The notes beneath the pieces were generated by a model. The model saw nothing but the letters and a program-made list of their open reading frames with translations. It made no database searches and was not told where the DNA came from. Both the position numbers and the translations under genes were made by a program. Below, one piece after another: positions 1 through 13,300 of a DNA stretch of 64,000 nt. Position 1 is the first letter of the stretch; every line of letters begins with the position of its first letter. Location of the stretch: positions 32,571,855-32,635,854 of the forward strand of contig NC_035436.2 of the NCBI RefSeq assembly GCF_002127325.2, given 5' to 3'. Origin of the DNA: Helianthus annuus. Lineage: Eukaryota > Streptophyta > Magnoliopsida > Asterales > Asteraceae.

Positions 1-2393
1 ACATTACGAGTTCCTGGTTATGCCGTTTGGATTGACAAACGCACCGGCAGTCTTCATGGACCTGATGAACCGAGTCTGCAAGTCGTACTTGGATAAGTTT
101 GTGATCGTATTTATTGATGATATTCTAATCTACTCGAAGACAAAGGGCGAGCACGAACAGCACTTAAGAGCTATTTTAGAGCTGCTTAAAAAGGAGAAGT
201 ACGCTAAGTTCTCAAAATGTGAGTTTTGGCTACGCGAAGTCCAGTTTCTGGGTCATGTGGTAAATGGAAATGGAATCCATGTTGATCCCACAAAGATTGA
301 GGCAATCAAGGATTGGGAAACTCCAAAGACACCAACCGAGATTCGACAGTTCTTAGGTTTGGCTGGTTATTATCGAAGGTTCATTGAGGATTTCTCCAAA
401 ATTAGCTCAACCATTGACCGCACTCACACGGAAAGACAAGAAGTTTGATTGGGGTGACAAACAAGAAGGAGCGTTTCAGTTATTGAAGAATAAGCTTTGT
501 GACGCACCGATTTTAGCTCTACCCGAAGGCATGGAAGACTTCGTGGTATATTGTGACGCCTCGCGTCAAGGTTTGGGTTGCGTGTCGATGCAACGCCAGA
601 AAGTTATAGCTTATTCTTCGCGCCAGCTGAAGATACATGAGAGAAACTATACCACGCATGACTTAGAGTTAGGCGCGGTGGTATTTGCATTGAAGATCTG
701 GCGAACATTATCTGTATGGCACACGATGTACAATCTTCACTGATCACAAGAGCCTGCAACACATATTTAACCAAAAGGAGCTTAACATGAGGCAAAGACG
801 ATGGGTTGAACTGTTGAATGATTATGATTGCAAGATCAAGTATCACCCAGGGAAGGCGAATGTGGTTGCCGATGCCCTGAGTCGAAAAGAAAGGATTAAG
901 CCCATAAGGGTTAGGGCTTTGGAAATGATCATCCAGACAGACCTCTCCTTGCGCATTCGTGCCGCACAGAGAGAAGCTTTGAAAGAAAGTAATATTGAGG
1001 ACGAGTATCTCCGTGGGATGGAGAAGCAGTTAGTACCAAACGAGGAAGGAACATTGTGCTTCATGAAATGAATTTGGGTTCCTCTGTTTGGTGGATTGAG
1101 AAAGATTATTTTCGATGAAGCTCACAAATCTCGGTACTCGATTCATCCAGGAGCGGATAAAATGTACCAAGAACTTAAGGATTTTTATTGGTGGCCAAGG
1201 ATGAAAGGCGATGTTGCGGTATATGTTAGCAAATGTTTAACGTGCGCCAAGGTAAAGGTCGAATACCAAAAACCTTCAGGCCTCTTGCAACAGCCTGAAA
1301 TACCCAAATGGAAATGGGAACAGATTTCCATGGACTTCATTACGAAATTGCCAAGGACACCCAAGGGCCATGATACAATTTGGGTAATAGTAGACCGTCT
1401 AACAAAGTCTGCACACTTCTTGCCGATCAAAAAGAAAGACAACACGAGCAAACTGGCTGAAATATACATGCGAGAGATAGTCGCACGTCATGGAGTGCCT
1501 CTCTCGATTATCTCTGATAGAGATGGGAGATTTGTATCAAGGATTTGGCAATCCTTCCAAGAAGCTTTTGGCTCACAGTTGAATCTAAGTACTGCATTTC
1601 ACCCGCAAACTGATGGCCAAAGTGAACGAACTATTCAGACATTAGAAGATATGCTGAGAGCATGTGTTATGGATCTAGGTGGTAGCTGGGATAATCATTT
1701 GCCATTGGTCGAATTTTCGTACAACAACAGCTACCACACAAGCATTGGAGTCGCGTCGTTCGAAGCTCTCTATAGACGCAAATGCCGATCACCCTTATGC
1801 TTGGCTGATGCGGGTGATAGCTTGTTGCTCCCGAAATTGTGCAAGAGACGACATACAAGATTGCACAGATTCAAGAGCGTATCAAAGCAGCTCGCGAACG
1901 ACAAAAGAGTTATGCGGACCGAAGAAAAAAACCTTTGGAATTTCAAGTTGGGGATATGGTTTTGTTAAAAGTTTCACCCTAGAAGGGTGTGGCACGCTTT
2001 GGGAAGCGTGGGAAGTTGAATCTGTGTTACATTGGCCCTTTCAGAATCCTGCAAAGGATTGGGCTCGTAGCATACAAATTGGACTTACCTGCTGAACTTA
2101 ATGGCGTTCATGATACATTCCATGTATCGAACCTGAAAAAGAGTCCAACTCAAGAGACAGTTGTCATTCCTGCTGACGAGGTTCACATCGACGACACACT
2201 CAACTTTGTTGAAGAACCTGTTGAGGTCACTGATTGGAAAATTAACAAGACACGTCGGAGTAGTGTCAAACTCGTCAAAGTCCGATGGAATGCAAGACAT
2301 GAGCCAGAATTCACGTGGGAACGTGAGGATCATATGAAGGCCAAGTACCCACATTTATTCCCCAAGACCCCTGCAACTAGACGCAGAACCTAA
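1..2393 (+). pseudogene. Gypsy A pol fragment: RT, RNase H, integrase, chromodomain-like tail
   Basis: This is the 3' part of a Ty3/gypsy pol gene, whose product copies element RNA into DNA and integrates it. Visible in order: RT with the FIDD catalytic motif (near 110), RNase H (YCDAS near 550; DALSRK near 870), the integrase zinc-binding region (C-LTC near 1235), an integrase core with all three acidic positions (MDFITKLP near 1330, SDRDGRF near 1515, GQSERT near 1620), and a C-terminal VKVRWN...EFTWERED segment near 2275-2330, typical of chromodomain elements. It is broken by a frameshift near 400 (before the QPLTALTRK segment), another near 710, an in-frame TGA at 1069-1071 (CGA expected), and a frameshift near 1800-1985. 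It cannot make an intact polyprotein. Confidence 0.9.
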
Positions 2394-2417
2394 AATTTCG
2401 GGACGAAATTTTCTTAA

Positions 2418-2428
2418 CGGGGGGAGAA
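2418..2428 (+). other. Gypsy A polypurine tract
   Basis: The purine run GGGGGGAGAA directly precedes the LTR start TGTGACAACC at 2429. It follows the pol stop by about 30 bases, the usual position for the plus-strand DNA primer. Confidence 0.8.
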
Positions 2429-5400
2429 TGTGACAACCCTCACAATTTCAGGTACTGTACAATTAATTAATTCTGATTACGTGCTTAATGACTGTGCTTG
2501 ATTACAAGTGACAACTTTAAACTGCTCTATGATTTTTATATCATACATACACATGCATCATATTTTATACAGTCACTCCATTCATTACACACAAACATTA
2601 GTGACACGCTTGATGCACAAAGCACAGTTAGCACACTGAACGGATAATTTAGAGACAAGCTGACAATGCCAGCACTTAGACAGACAGTGTTATTATGGCC
2701 AGTATGAGCCAGGGATAAGGTACTACACTGGTATGGAGTGTAGGGGAGTGAGGACCATAAAATCGCGTCACTAGGTGATATTTATAGTGCCGGGAAGTGC
2801 CAAAAACCCACTTTAAATGCAGAATTCTGCATTCTTTTATAAAAATTCAGCATTTCAAATTACTAGTCCAGTGCAAAAACATGGTAGAATGGCCCTGTGT
2901 ACTTTCCTAAGTGCCGGGAATAATTTGTGTTACAAAATACATGTAAAAGACATTATTTAGACTAAGTAAACACTTTAACGGGACGGTACCTAACCGGATA
3001 ACCGGACATTACCCGGGACACTAAATTTTTGTCAATGACATTGTTTTACTATTTCTGGCTAGTCTTGATCCCCGTTTGTTAACCTTCTGGGGTAGCCCAG
3101 TTGGCCAGCCTCAACCACTCTCTCCCTAGAGGTCCCGGGTTCGAATCTTGGTGTCCGCATCCCACGGCCAAGCTCTTCGCTCTCGGTTGGGTAGTCACCC
3201 CCAGGCAGCTATGGGGCTAAGCTAGCTTGTGGAGTGTGATCACTCCAGCGGTTGGGAGGACCGTGGAATACCCCCCCCTGATCCCCGTTTGTCATAACAC
3301 CTACTAAAAACCCTATAACTAACTTACATAAACAAGTTACTTGAGTTATAACTAGCACTTACCCAATTAGTCACAAAGTTACACCCAACCTCCCCCCCCC
3401 CCAAAAAAAAAAACCGAATTCGGTCCTTGGTGGACCCACCCCACATTCTCAGCATACTTCAAATATTATGCAAAGATTATATCTTATTTGTTTATTTGAT
3501 TACTTGCTTGTGTAAGTAAACATAAAATGTGGAGTGATCATTATAAGTAGGGTCTTTAGATTACATGCCATACTTCACAATCTTACACCCCTCACTTCAC
3601 TTCTCTCTCTCGCATTTCGGTTCCCCCATAACCGAACCCACCACCACCTTCCAACATCTTCATCTTCTCCAACATCAAGTGCCATTCAAAGCTTCAAAGT
3701 GATCCATGGAGGTTGCATCTTGAAGGGATTCCAAAGGAGCTTTGTTCAAGTCTTTTTCACCATCTTTTTCTTACCATCTTTGCACTAGATTTCTATCCTA
3801 GCCTTGTGCTAGTAGCAAGTCTCTTTACACCCTTGTTCCATCTTGTTCATAGTTAAGATTTGTAGTGAAATGGTGATGTTATATCATAAGAACAAAAATA
3901 CTAGAAGATATGAAACAAGAATCATGGATATAAAAGTTTAGACATAAAAGTTACTTAAAGATGTAAAATGATGTTGGAGTAATATTGTAGTAAACATGTT
4001 GTTGTTTTTATGATGAATCTTGGGTGTGTGATAATAATCACCATGAAAGTCTTGTTAAACAAATTTAGAGGTGTGATTTAACAAAAATAGAAAGTGGTTA
4101 TATGTTAAGTAACATAACCACCTTCTAGTGAGCCATGAACTTGAATAAAAATATATTTGTTTTTTTTTTCTAAATTATAAATAAACTAGTAAAGTTGTGA
4201 TCATGTGGATTCAAGTCTTACAAGAAACTTTTATAAAGAAACCAAGTAAAGAAGCGGTTTTTGGGAAAAAAAAATCATAACTTTACATAAACTTATTTAA
4301 AAAAAAAAACAAAATGAATGTAAAAAACTTTTATTTACAAGAGGAGTTCAAGAAGATAATTTTTATATTCACAAGCAATGCATTTATCAAATTACGGGAA
4401 AAGGCCCCCTACAATCCTGAGGCACTTACAAGTTGTGAAAACGTAACTTGTTCAAAGAAGTGATTTTTAACGAAATAAATACAATTCGGAGGGTAACTAA
4501 GTCCACTAAAGGCTTCACTAAGTTACTACGCGCTTTCGGGAAATATCAAGTTCATGACTAGAATGTAACAAGTATATTTTTGCTTTTGATGTTATAAAGT
4601 TGATTGTTGAAAATTGTTGATTGATTTAAAAAAGAAAACGATATGCTAATAAGCATGGACGCTCCCGTTTTAGGGGAAAACTCTGGCAAAATTTTCTAAA
4701 AATCATAAGACTTAGAAAAATTATTTTTCTAACAAATATATTTTCTGACTTGTGTTCGACTATAAACTTCGCCATATTTTTATTACGAAACTCCAAAGTA
4801 TCGGAGATGGGTTTTCAAAAATAAAAGCGAACAAATATACATTTAGAATATATATTTGATATTAAAAACACTTGTGTGATTTTTGATTATTTGGGGAACT
4901 AGTTATATTATTTAGGACAAAATAATGTAACATAGCAAAATACCATCACACTTATACACCGAAAAATACGTTTGCAAACATATATTTTGGGGTAAATATT
5001 ATTTGGTAACAAAGTATGAAAATATACCATTTTTGGGAAAAATGTATATTTTGGGACATATTATTTTTGGTAAAGGAATTATTATATATTCCTAGAGTGG
5101 GACTTAAAATATATGATGTCAAGACGTTAAAAACCGCAAATACTTGCGAAGTACAAATACGAAATAGTTATCTAACTATTTCTCCAAATCCCTAAAACAA
5201 AACATAAGTTAAAATAATTATTATTTTAACAACAAGTTGTAACTTGGAATGATATCTTGTAACGTAACTCAAGAACACAAAATACTTAACTAAGGCACGG
5301 CTCGTTTGTCTAATAGATATTAGTACGTTGTAGGTGGTCGTACTGCAGATAGAGTCTTGAGTTGCTGGTTCTGAGGACGCACTACAGTGAGTTCATGTCC

Positions 5401-5850
5401 CCCTTTTCTCTTAACTGTTTTCGGTTTTTATACTTCGGGGGTGGAATACATGTTACAGTACTTACGGATACTTTTATACATGGTATGGTTAGCTTAAGGA
5501 GGGTTACTACGTAGATCATGTGAGTGGGTAGGCTGGAACTAGAGGCCATTAATCCTCATAGTAGGACCGAGGGTCATTAGCGGTAGATCTATCTGGGTGT
5601 AGCGAGCCCAACTCCAGGCCCACTGTACATACCTTGGGGTGACTTTGAGCCCGACGCAAAAATCTGCTAGGTTTGAGTCTTCCCATAGCACTTCACACAT
5701 ATCATTGGCTTTGCAACCCAATGGTGATCTCTTTTTCCTTATTTGCTACATACAAGGGATTTTCATACATGCAAACATATTACAAAGGTTTATACATACT
5801 CACTCTTACATGAACTCGCTCAAATTTTTGTTGATTTTTCAAATTACATG
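2429..5850 (+). repeat. Gypsy A 3' LTR, first part
   Basis: The LTR starts with TGTGACAACC straight after the polypurine tract and runs without credible coding potential to the copia 1 insertion at 5850. It is AT-rich with many homopolymer runs (C and A runs near 3395-3412) and holds a SINE at 3080-3278. Short reading frames inside it (for example 3534-3788) show no protein family and are treated as chance. The remainder of the LTR is at 18611-18965. Confidence 0.85.
3066..3292 (+). mobile_element. tRNA-derived SINE with 14-bp TSD
   Basis: The body at 3080-3278 carries a Pol III A-box-like TAGCCCAGTTGGC (3093-3105) and a B-box-like GGTTCGAATC (near 3139), spaced as in a tRNA gene. It is flanked by the perfect 14-bp direct repeat TGATCCCCGTTTGT at 3066-3079 and 3279-3292, which marks a target-site duplication. 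There is no poly(A) tail; the 3' end is a C-run. It sits inside the gypsy A LTR, so it inserted after that LTR was formed. A SINE depends on enzymes of a LINE and encodes no protein. Confidence 0.8.
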
Positions 5851-6247
5851 TGTTGGAGCCTTAAGGTTTATACATAGAGAAGTATGAAAGTACAGGGTTG
5901 ATTTTGTTTAGTTAACATGTTTGGGTCGATTTTGTAAGAGTTGGGTTAGCCTACTATGTGTCGCAATGGGCCTAGGGTTCGGCCTAGTTGTTTTGTATTT
6001 AAACAAACCTCAACCACTTGGTTGAGGTTGTTCGTTAGTTTGGTGGTTGCGACTCAAGGGGAACCGAGTTCAGTCAAGAATCATGTATCAGTCATTGTTT
6101 AACTTTGAATGCAAGATCTCTGGTTTGTGTTTTATTCATATCATTGTCTATTTATTGTTATTTGTTCTTGAATCAAATTTGTGATTGTTTTCCGCACCTT
6201 CACAAGTTAAGATCGATATCATTGAAAGATCCTGAACGGGTTTTACA
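5851..6247 (+). repeat. Copia 1 5' LTR
   Basis: Runs from TGTTGGAGCC to GGTTTTACA. It contains a TATA-like TATTTAAA at 5996-6003, followed by a perfect 10-bp inverted repeat with a 4-base loop (6006-6029), probably in the transcribed R region. Its partner is 18209-18605. Confidence 0.92.
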
Positions 6248-6249
6248 AT

Positions 6250-6263
6250 TGGTATCAGAGCCA
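6250..6263 (+). other. Copia 1 primer-binding site (initiator-Met tRNA)
   Basis: TGGTATCAGAGCCA lies two bases after the 5' LTR and is the classic plant complement of the 3' end of initiator-Met tRNA, used to prime minus-strand DNA synthesis. Confidence 0.93.
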
Positions 6264-6894
6264 AGAAACCATTCTTGGTTCGGTTTTGATATCAATCAGA
6301 TTCAAGAACATCAGTTGTTACTAATACAGTTTTGGTGTCTGTTTTGCAGTGAAAAGTGTCACATATTCAAACTGTTCTTGGTGAAATTGTTGAAAAATAT
6401 TACTGATTTTGGATTGTGTGATTTCAGAAAATCTGTTAGCTGATTTCTCGGAGTTGGTGATCAAAGAAATTCAAAGATTTCGATATCTTTGAATTTTGAA
6501 AGTGCTGAAAATCAGGGATTACGAGTCAACAGTGTTTATCTCATATTTGTTTTGCAGGTCTCGACTCGCAATCAACAGAGGTCTCGACTTGTGCTGCCTT
6601 GGTCTCGACTCGCAACCGTTAACTGTCTCGACTTGTGCTGTTTCAGTCTCGACTCGCAACCATCAACAGTCTCGAATTGTTCTGTTCCAGTCTCGACTCG
6701 CAACCATCGCTGTCTCGGCTTGTGTGGTTTTAGTCTCGACTCGCAACTAACTTCGGTCTCGAGTTGTCTGATTCCTAGTCTCGACTCGCAATTGTGGTTT
6801 CGACTCGCAACGTCACATTGCAACGTTACTTGGACCTGGACTTGAACTGTTAACACTTTTGGACCTTTAAAATTAATTAAGTGATTAATTAATT
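6264..6894 (+). repeat. Copia 1 leader with GTCTCGACTCGCAA motif array
   Basis: Untranslated leader between PBS and gag. Between about 6558 and 6815 the motif CTCGACTCGCAA recurs about seven times, alternating with a variant ending in ACTTGTGCTG, so that pairs of motifs repeat about every 55-60 bases. Two sequences resembling plant splice acceptors (TGTTTTGCAG near 6340-6349 and 6549-6558) lie just ahead of the array. Short reading frames across the array (6489-6845 and neighbours) are repetitive and not credible genes. Confidence 0.75.
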
Positions 6895-9800
6895 ATGACA
6901 ACAAATAATGTTGAATTGGCTGCACTTAACCACCAACAAGAACTGGATTCAAAGCTTGGAACGACAACACGCATTCCAAGGTTGACTGATGCAAATGACT
7001 TTCCCGAGTGGAAATGGCGCTTTGAACAACACTTGAAGGTCAAAGATTATAAACTGTGGCGAAGCATTTTAAGGGGTCCGAGGGAGATTATGATGGAAAG
7101 TTCCACTGAACCAGGTGTTAAGGTAAAGAAGCCTAGAGATCAATATACCGAAGATGATCTGCTTATAGTTGAAGAAGATGACCGAGCACTTTCATACTTA
7201 ACCATGGGTTTGGGTCCTGACATTGCAATTGGATTTCGCACCTGCAAATCTGCCAAAGAACTGTAGGATTCACTGATCGAAGTCTATGAAGGAAATGAAG
7301 ATATGAAGGAGAGTCGAAGAAATCTGCTGCAACAAAATTTCAACAACTTCAACCATATTTATGGTGAAACTGTAGACAATCAAATTCAGAGGTTTGTGAA
7401 GTTAGTGACACAAATGCAAATGGAAGAAATTCATACATCAAATGCATCTACCAATAGACAGCTTCTTAATGCATTGCCAAAGAGTTGGGATCATCATGTC
7501 GCTATGATCAAGAAAACTAAAGACCTCGCGAGATGCAGCCTGTCAGAGATGATCTCTCATATCAAAGCTTGTGAACTGGATGATAAACAAAGAGAAACCA
7601 ACTACAAAAACAGCATGTTAGCCGCAGGTTTTTCAGTTGCTCCCACTTCATCAAACAACAATAACACAGCTCTGTTGTCTCAAGGAGCTTTTCAAATGTT
7701 TCGCAATGCCACATCTGCTAAGACTGCTCCCACTTCAGCAAATGTTTACTGCTCAGGGTCCTCTAAGCAAGCTGCTCCTCCAGTTGATCCCGCTTCCACT
7801 GCAAATGCTGGGAATGTTTCTACTGCGGCTTCCGCCTCTACTATGAATAATGAGATGATAGCTTTCTTTGCTAAACAGTCAAAAGAAAATTTGGATATCG
7901 CAACCTCCGTTATAAACTGTTTGAACGCCTTCGTTGCAGGAAAACTTGATCCTCCAAAATGGTGTCCCGATGACCTATCACAGATCCATCCTGATGATGT
8001 TGAAGAAATGGACATCACCTGGCAGATGGCAATGGCTGCCTTCAGGGCTCAAAAGTTTGTGAAAAGAACAGGTAAAAACAGGTGGGGCACTGCCTGGAAT
8101 GGAGCTGCTAAGGTGCCTTTTAACTTGCGATGTTACAACTGTCATGAGGAAGGGCATTATGCTCAAAATTGCACAAAACCACTGATGAATAGAGAACAAA
8201 CTCCTGCACAGCCCGTAACACCTAATCGAGAAAGAGCTCTTGTGACCACTGCTAGCATAGCAGATGCTGCTGCTACTGGAAGCCCTCAACCGCAAGGATT
8301 AGCGCAAGCCCTGGTGGTTCAGCCCAACATCAACTTTGATTGGACTTCTGAAATTGAGCATCTGAACATCTCAGCTCCAGAAAATCAAGTTGCTTCAAAT
8401 AACATTGCTTTCATGACCTCAAGTGATCAAAACTCCAAGCCCGAAGAAGAGACTACAGCTGAAAACTTTGCTTTTATGACTCAAATTCTTTCAGCTCCTG
8501 TTAAAGGTCTCACCAAAGAAGAGGTACTTTCTGTTTTCTGTACTCCTGAGTGTAGGGAAAGGGTCGAAGCTTATAGAATACACAACGCTGAGCTCATTCA
8601 AGATTATCAAGACATAAAAAATAAAAATTTTACTTTGAAAAAAACGAGAAACTTTATAAAGAAAAGATTGAGGCTCAGCGAAAAGACATCATCAAACTTA
8701 AGGATGATGTGAGTGTAAAAACAGCCCATTTCCTAGAAGCTCAGGAAAAAGTATGTATTTTAACTAAGGAACTGGAAGATATTAGAGACAGATATCAAAC
8801 TAATCAACTTAATATCAAGAAATTTGATTCTTCCAGCAAACTAGTTAAAAACCTGTGCGATCAACAACTTGCGTACAAAGAAAAGAAAGGGCGTGGTTTG
8901 GGTTATAATCAGACTCCTCCTCCATATAATGATAATTACACTTATCTGCCAATGACTGAGGAGGAGATGATGAATGAGAGTAAAATGACTTATGGTTCTA
9001 AGAACAACAAGTCGTCTTCTCATGACAGACAAGTTGAGAAACAGAAGTCTACTCCATTAAACTTTGTTTCCAAAGGCTCAATTGATCCTAACGTTTCGTC
9101 TTCATGTGCAGATGATGTTTCTGAAGTAAAGTGTGGAGATGTTCATGGGAGTGAACCAGTCATTATTTCAAATATTTCTGAACCTTATTTTGAACCTTAT
9201 TCTGAACCAACTGAATCTGACATTGCTTTTAGTCATTCTTTATTTGCGTCGTTATCTGCTTATGTTTCGTCTTGTGAGCCTGTTGTTTTGGGCAAAACTG
9301 ATGATGTTTGTGTTGATAATTTGAACAATAAGTGTGGTGATGATTGTTTTTCAGCTAATGTGTGTGATTCTAATGCTTCTAACGTTTCAGTTAATGACAG
9401 TGTTACAGGTGAGGTCCCTCAGGACGCATTCAGTGAAACCACTTAAACGACTTCTCAAGAAAATCAAGAGTATCCTGATTCTTCTTCTGAATCTGTCTCA
9501 GTGGGAGTCCCTAATGTTGAATCTAGTGGGACCCCATTGGAAACTGTAGTTGAAATTGAACCTGAATCAGTTTCACATGATAAATGCGTTGAGGAAATGC
9601 ATATTGATGAGACTTCTACACGTTCAGATAATGAACCTGAATTAGTTTCACATGACGAATGCATTGAGAAAACGCATATTGATGAAACTTCTCCGGGTTC
9701 AAATACTGAACCGAAATTAAGTAACGAAGAAAAGGGAACTGATATAAGTGAGAAGTCATCAGAAGAAAAACCAGCAAAATGCTCAGAACAACCACAAGCA

Positions 9801-10367
9801 AAACATGTTCAGAAAACCAAAACGTCAAATCATTCAAATTCAAGCAAATCGTGCAAAAACGTTCAAAATACTCACAAATTGAAGCGTCAAACATGTTTTA
9901 ACTGTGGCATCGCTGGTCACATTGCCAGAAATTGTGTTCAACTCCCAAGAGCATCGTACAAGAGAAAGTCATTGCAAAATCAGAAGGTCATGTCTAACCA
10001 ATATCGTTGTTCAGAGTCAATGACGCTTGAAAAGTCTAAGACAATGAAAAACAACTATCGCAAGACTAAACCTTCTGATCAGGATTGGAATGCAGCCAAA
10101 CGCAAAAATCAGAATCAACAAAATGATTTTCAAAGACATCAACATAATGCTTTTGGTAATTACAATTCTAATTGGTCAGGCAAGCATTGGAAACCTAAAG
10201 CTAAGGTCATGCAATCCAATCCATCTCATCCATGTTATCGAAATTCTGCCATTAGAAATACTTCAAAGTTTTTGAATGAAGACAATTTAGTGTGGCAGAG
10301 AGTGACTTATATTTATGCACAAGGAAAACCCAGATCCACTATGGGCTGGGTTCCTAAATCTAACTAA
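6895..10367 (+). pseudogene. Copia 1 gag, very long, two zinc knuckles, broken
   Basis: Encodes the structural Gag of the particle. The start ATG at 6895 follows the leader array. The N-terminal part has the copia Gag core (EWKWRFEQHLKVKDYKLW, then the KEL-DSLIEVYEGNEDM segment). A first CCHC knuckle, CYNCHEEGHYAQNC, lies near 8130, a coiled-coil-like lysine/glutamate region near 8580-8830, acidic low-complexity sequence to about 9750, and a second knuckle, CFNCGIAGHIARNC, near 9895. The frame ends with WVPKSN and TAA at 10365-10367. Breaks: TAG at 7264-7266 (Trp expected), a one-base frameshift at the A-run near 8635-8641, and TAA at 9444-9446. The ancestral frame would have been roughly 1,150 codons, similar to copia 2 and far longer than most copia gags. 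Confidence 0.85.
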
Positions 10368-10384
10368 TCCCGCTAATCGTGCAG

Positions 10385-13300
10385 GAACAGCTGTGGAGGA
10401 CTACCGTGCGCCTCTGGTACATGGATAGTGGCTGTTCCAGGCACATGACAGGAGACTTATCCCAACTGGTAAACGTCAAAGAATTCAATGGAGGATATGT
10501 CTCATTTGCGGGAGGAGAATCAGGCAGAATCACGTTGAAAGGAACAGTTCGAAACGGCGTCTTAAGCTTCGAAAATGTTAATTATGTTCCAGAACTGAAA
10601 CACAATCTGTTGAGCATTTCTCAGATTTGTGATCGAGGGAATTCAGTTCATTTTACAAAGAAAGGGTGTCATGTTCTTAAACCTGGGATTGTCATTCCAG
10701 AAGATTGGTTCTTAATGACAGCAGAGAGAAAAGGAAACGCCTATGTAATTGATATGAACAAGAAACCGTGTGAAGAGATCACTTGCCTATTCTCAAAGAT
10801 TTCAGAACATGATGGTCTACTGTGGCATCGTCACCTTGGGCATGTGAATATGGAGAACTTGAACCGTCTGGCTAAAGGTCAACTAGTACGCGATCTTCCA
10901 ATAAAAGATTTTATGTTGGTTGAAAAGTGTGTTGCTTGTGCAAAAGGAAAAGCTCATCGAAAACCTCACAAGGCTAAACCAGCACCCTCGACGAAGGCCG
11001 TGCTTGAGCTACTTCACATGGATCTTTTTGGTCCAGTTAATGTGCTGAGTATTGGCAAGAAAGCTTATTGTCTTGTAATCGTTGATGATTATTCTCGCTA
11101 CACCTGGGTATATTTTCTCAGTCATAAAAATGAAACTGCAGTCTTGGTGAAACAATTCATCACTCTAGCTGAAAATCAAGCGAGTGCTAAGGTGAAGGTT
11201 ATTCGATCTGATAATGAGACAGAATTCAAGAACGTTACTTTGGACACATTCTGCACAGAAAAGGGAATTGATCGTCAGTACAGTGCACCACGAACTCCTC
11301 AGCAAAATAGAGTAGCTGAAAGAAGGAATCGTACTCTCATTGAGGCTGCACGAACTATGCTGGCTGACTCGAAGCTTCCTAGTTTCTTTTGGGCCGAAGC
11401 TATTAGCACGGCTTGTTACATCCAGAATCATGCTTTAGTAAACAAACGTTATATGAAAACTCCTTATGAGATTCTGGAAGGACGTAAACCTTCGGTTTCA
11501 CACTTTCGTATCTTTGGTTGTCCATGTGTATTATTACTCATGGACTCTAATGGAAAGTTTGAGGTCAAAGGGGACAAATGTTTCTTTGTTGGATATGCTA
11601 AAGGCTCTGCCTATAGGGTATACAACAAAGTAACTAAAAAGGTCGTCGAGTCGTGCAACATTGAGTGGCTTGAAGAGAACGCTACAGATGCTAGAGTCGG
11701 TCCAGATTGGTTATTCGATTATTCTGAATTGTTTAAGTCATTTAACATTTTGTCAAGTGATTTTTCAGATGCAGGTGTGTCTATTCCCAAACAACCGTTG
11801 TCTTTTAAAGACACTGAAGACGAAGAACAGATAGAAGGAAGCGTAAGGCATCATACCATTGATCCGCCGGGAATGGTGTTTACGCAGCATCCTACCTATC
11901 AGCAAACGTCCCATCAATCCCCTGAAGGTGCTTCAACTAGTGGTTCTTCATCTAATGGTTCCGGATCTGCACTATTTCCTGAACCTATTCCTGAAGAGTG
12001 CATTGTTACCACTCCATTCGTTCATAATACTGCAGCATCTAATGAGGGGGAGTCTAGCAACACCACCACTGAAGACGAAACCGTACCTGACCTGGCAATA
12101 CCCACAAGTGTTCAACGAAATCATCCTATAGAGAATGTGATTGGTCCTGTAAATGCAGGAGTTTTAACCAGGAGCCAATCGGGAACCATCAATACTTGCT
12201 TATATTCTTGCTATATTTCTCAAATTGAACCTAAAACTGTTGATATAGCTTTGCAGGAACCAGGCTGGGTAGATGCTATGCACGAAGAGCTAAACCAGTT
12301 TGAGAAGCTTGGAGTATGGAAACTTGTCAAGTTGCCAAAGGGGAAGCGTAAACTTGGAACTAGATGGGTGTTTCGAAACAAGCAAGATTTCGTAGGGGTT
12401 ATTGTTTGAAATAAAGCAAGACTGGTGGTTCAGGGATTTCGACAAATTGAAGGTCTGGATTATGATGAAGTATATGCTCCGGTTGCCCGACTTGAAGCCA
12501 TCAGGATCTTCTTAACTTACGCGTCGTATATGGGGTTCACTGTATATCAGATGGATGTCAAGATAGCGTTTCTATATGGAGATGTGAAGGAGGAAATCTT
12601 TGTCGAGCAGCCACCAGGTTTCGTGCATCCAGACCATCCAGAATATGCCTACAAGCTAGACAAGGCATTGAATGGATTACACCAAGCACCACGGGCTTGG
12701 TATACAACATTAACTGAACATCTTCTGGCTCATGGGTACACACGTGGCACGATAGACCAGACTCTGTTTATCAAGAAAGTGGGCAAGGATCAAATCTTAG
12801 TTCAGATTTATGTTGATGATATTATTTTCGGGTCTACAAGTGAGGATCTTTGCAAGGAGTTTGAGAGAGTTATGAAGAAGAAATTTGAAATGAGTGCTCT
12901 CGGGGAAATGACCTTGTTTCTGGGTCTACAAGTCAAGCAGAATTCTCAAGGGATTCTTATCCATCAAGGGAAGTATGTGGATGACGTGCTAGCAAAATTC
13001 AAGTTTACGGACGCAAAGCCTGCTGAAACACCAATGGCAGAGAGACCGTTATTGACTGAAGATGAAGAAGGATCTTCTGTGGATCAACGTCAGTATAGGT
13101 CTATGATCGGGTCGTTGATGTATCTGACAGCTAGCCGTCCGGATATCATGTTTGCTGTCTGCAACTGTGCACGATATCAGGCTAATCCTAAAACTTCTCA
13201 TCTTATTGCTGTTAAAAGAATCTTTCGGTACCTTAAAGGCCGACCCCGTTTTGGTCTGTGGTATCCGAGGGATTCCAATTTTGACTTGTTTGCATTCTCT

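Noticed and set aside
3534..3788. Small plus-strand ORF in the gypsy A LTR
   Set aside because: Low-complexity Ser/Pro/Leu sequence inside an LTR with no start context or relatives.
6489..6856. Overlapping ORFs on both strands in the copia 1 leader
   Set aside because: Driven by the CTCGACTCGCAA repeats; they encode repeats in every frame.
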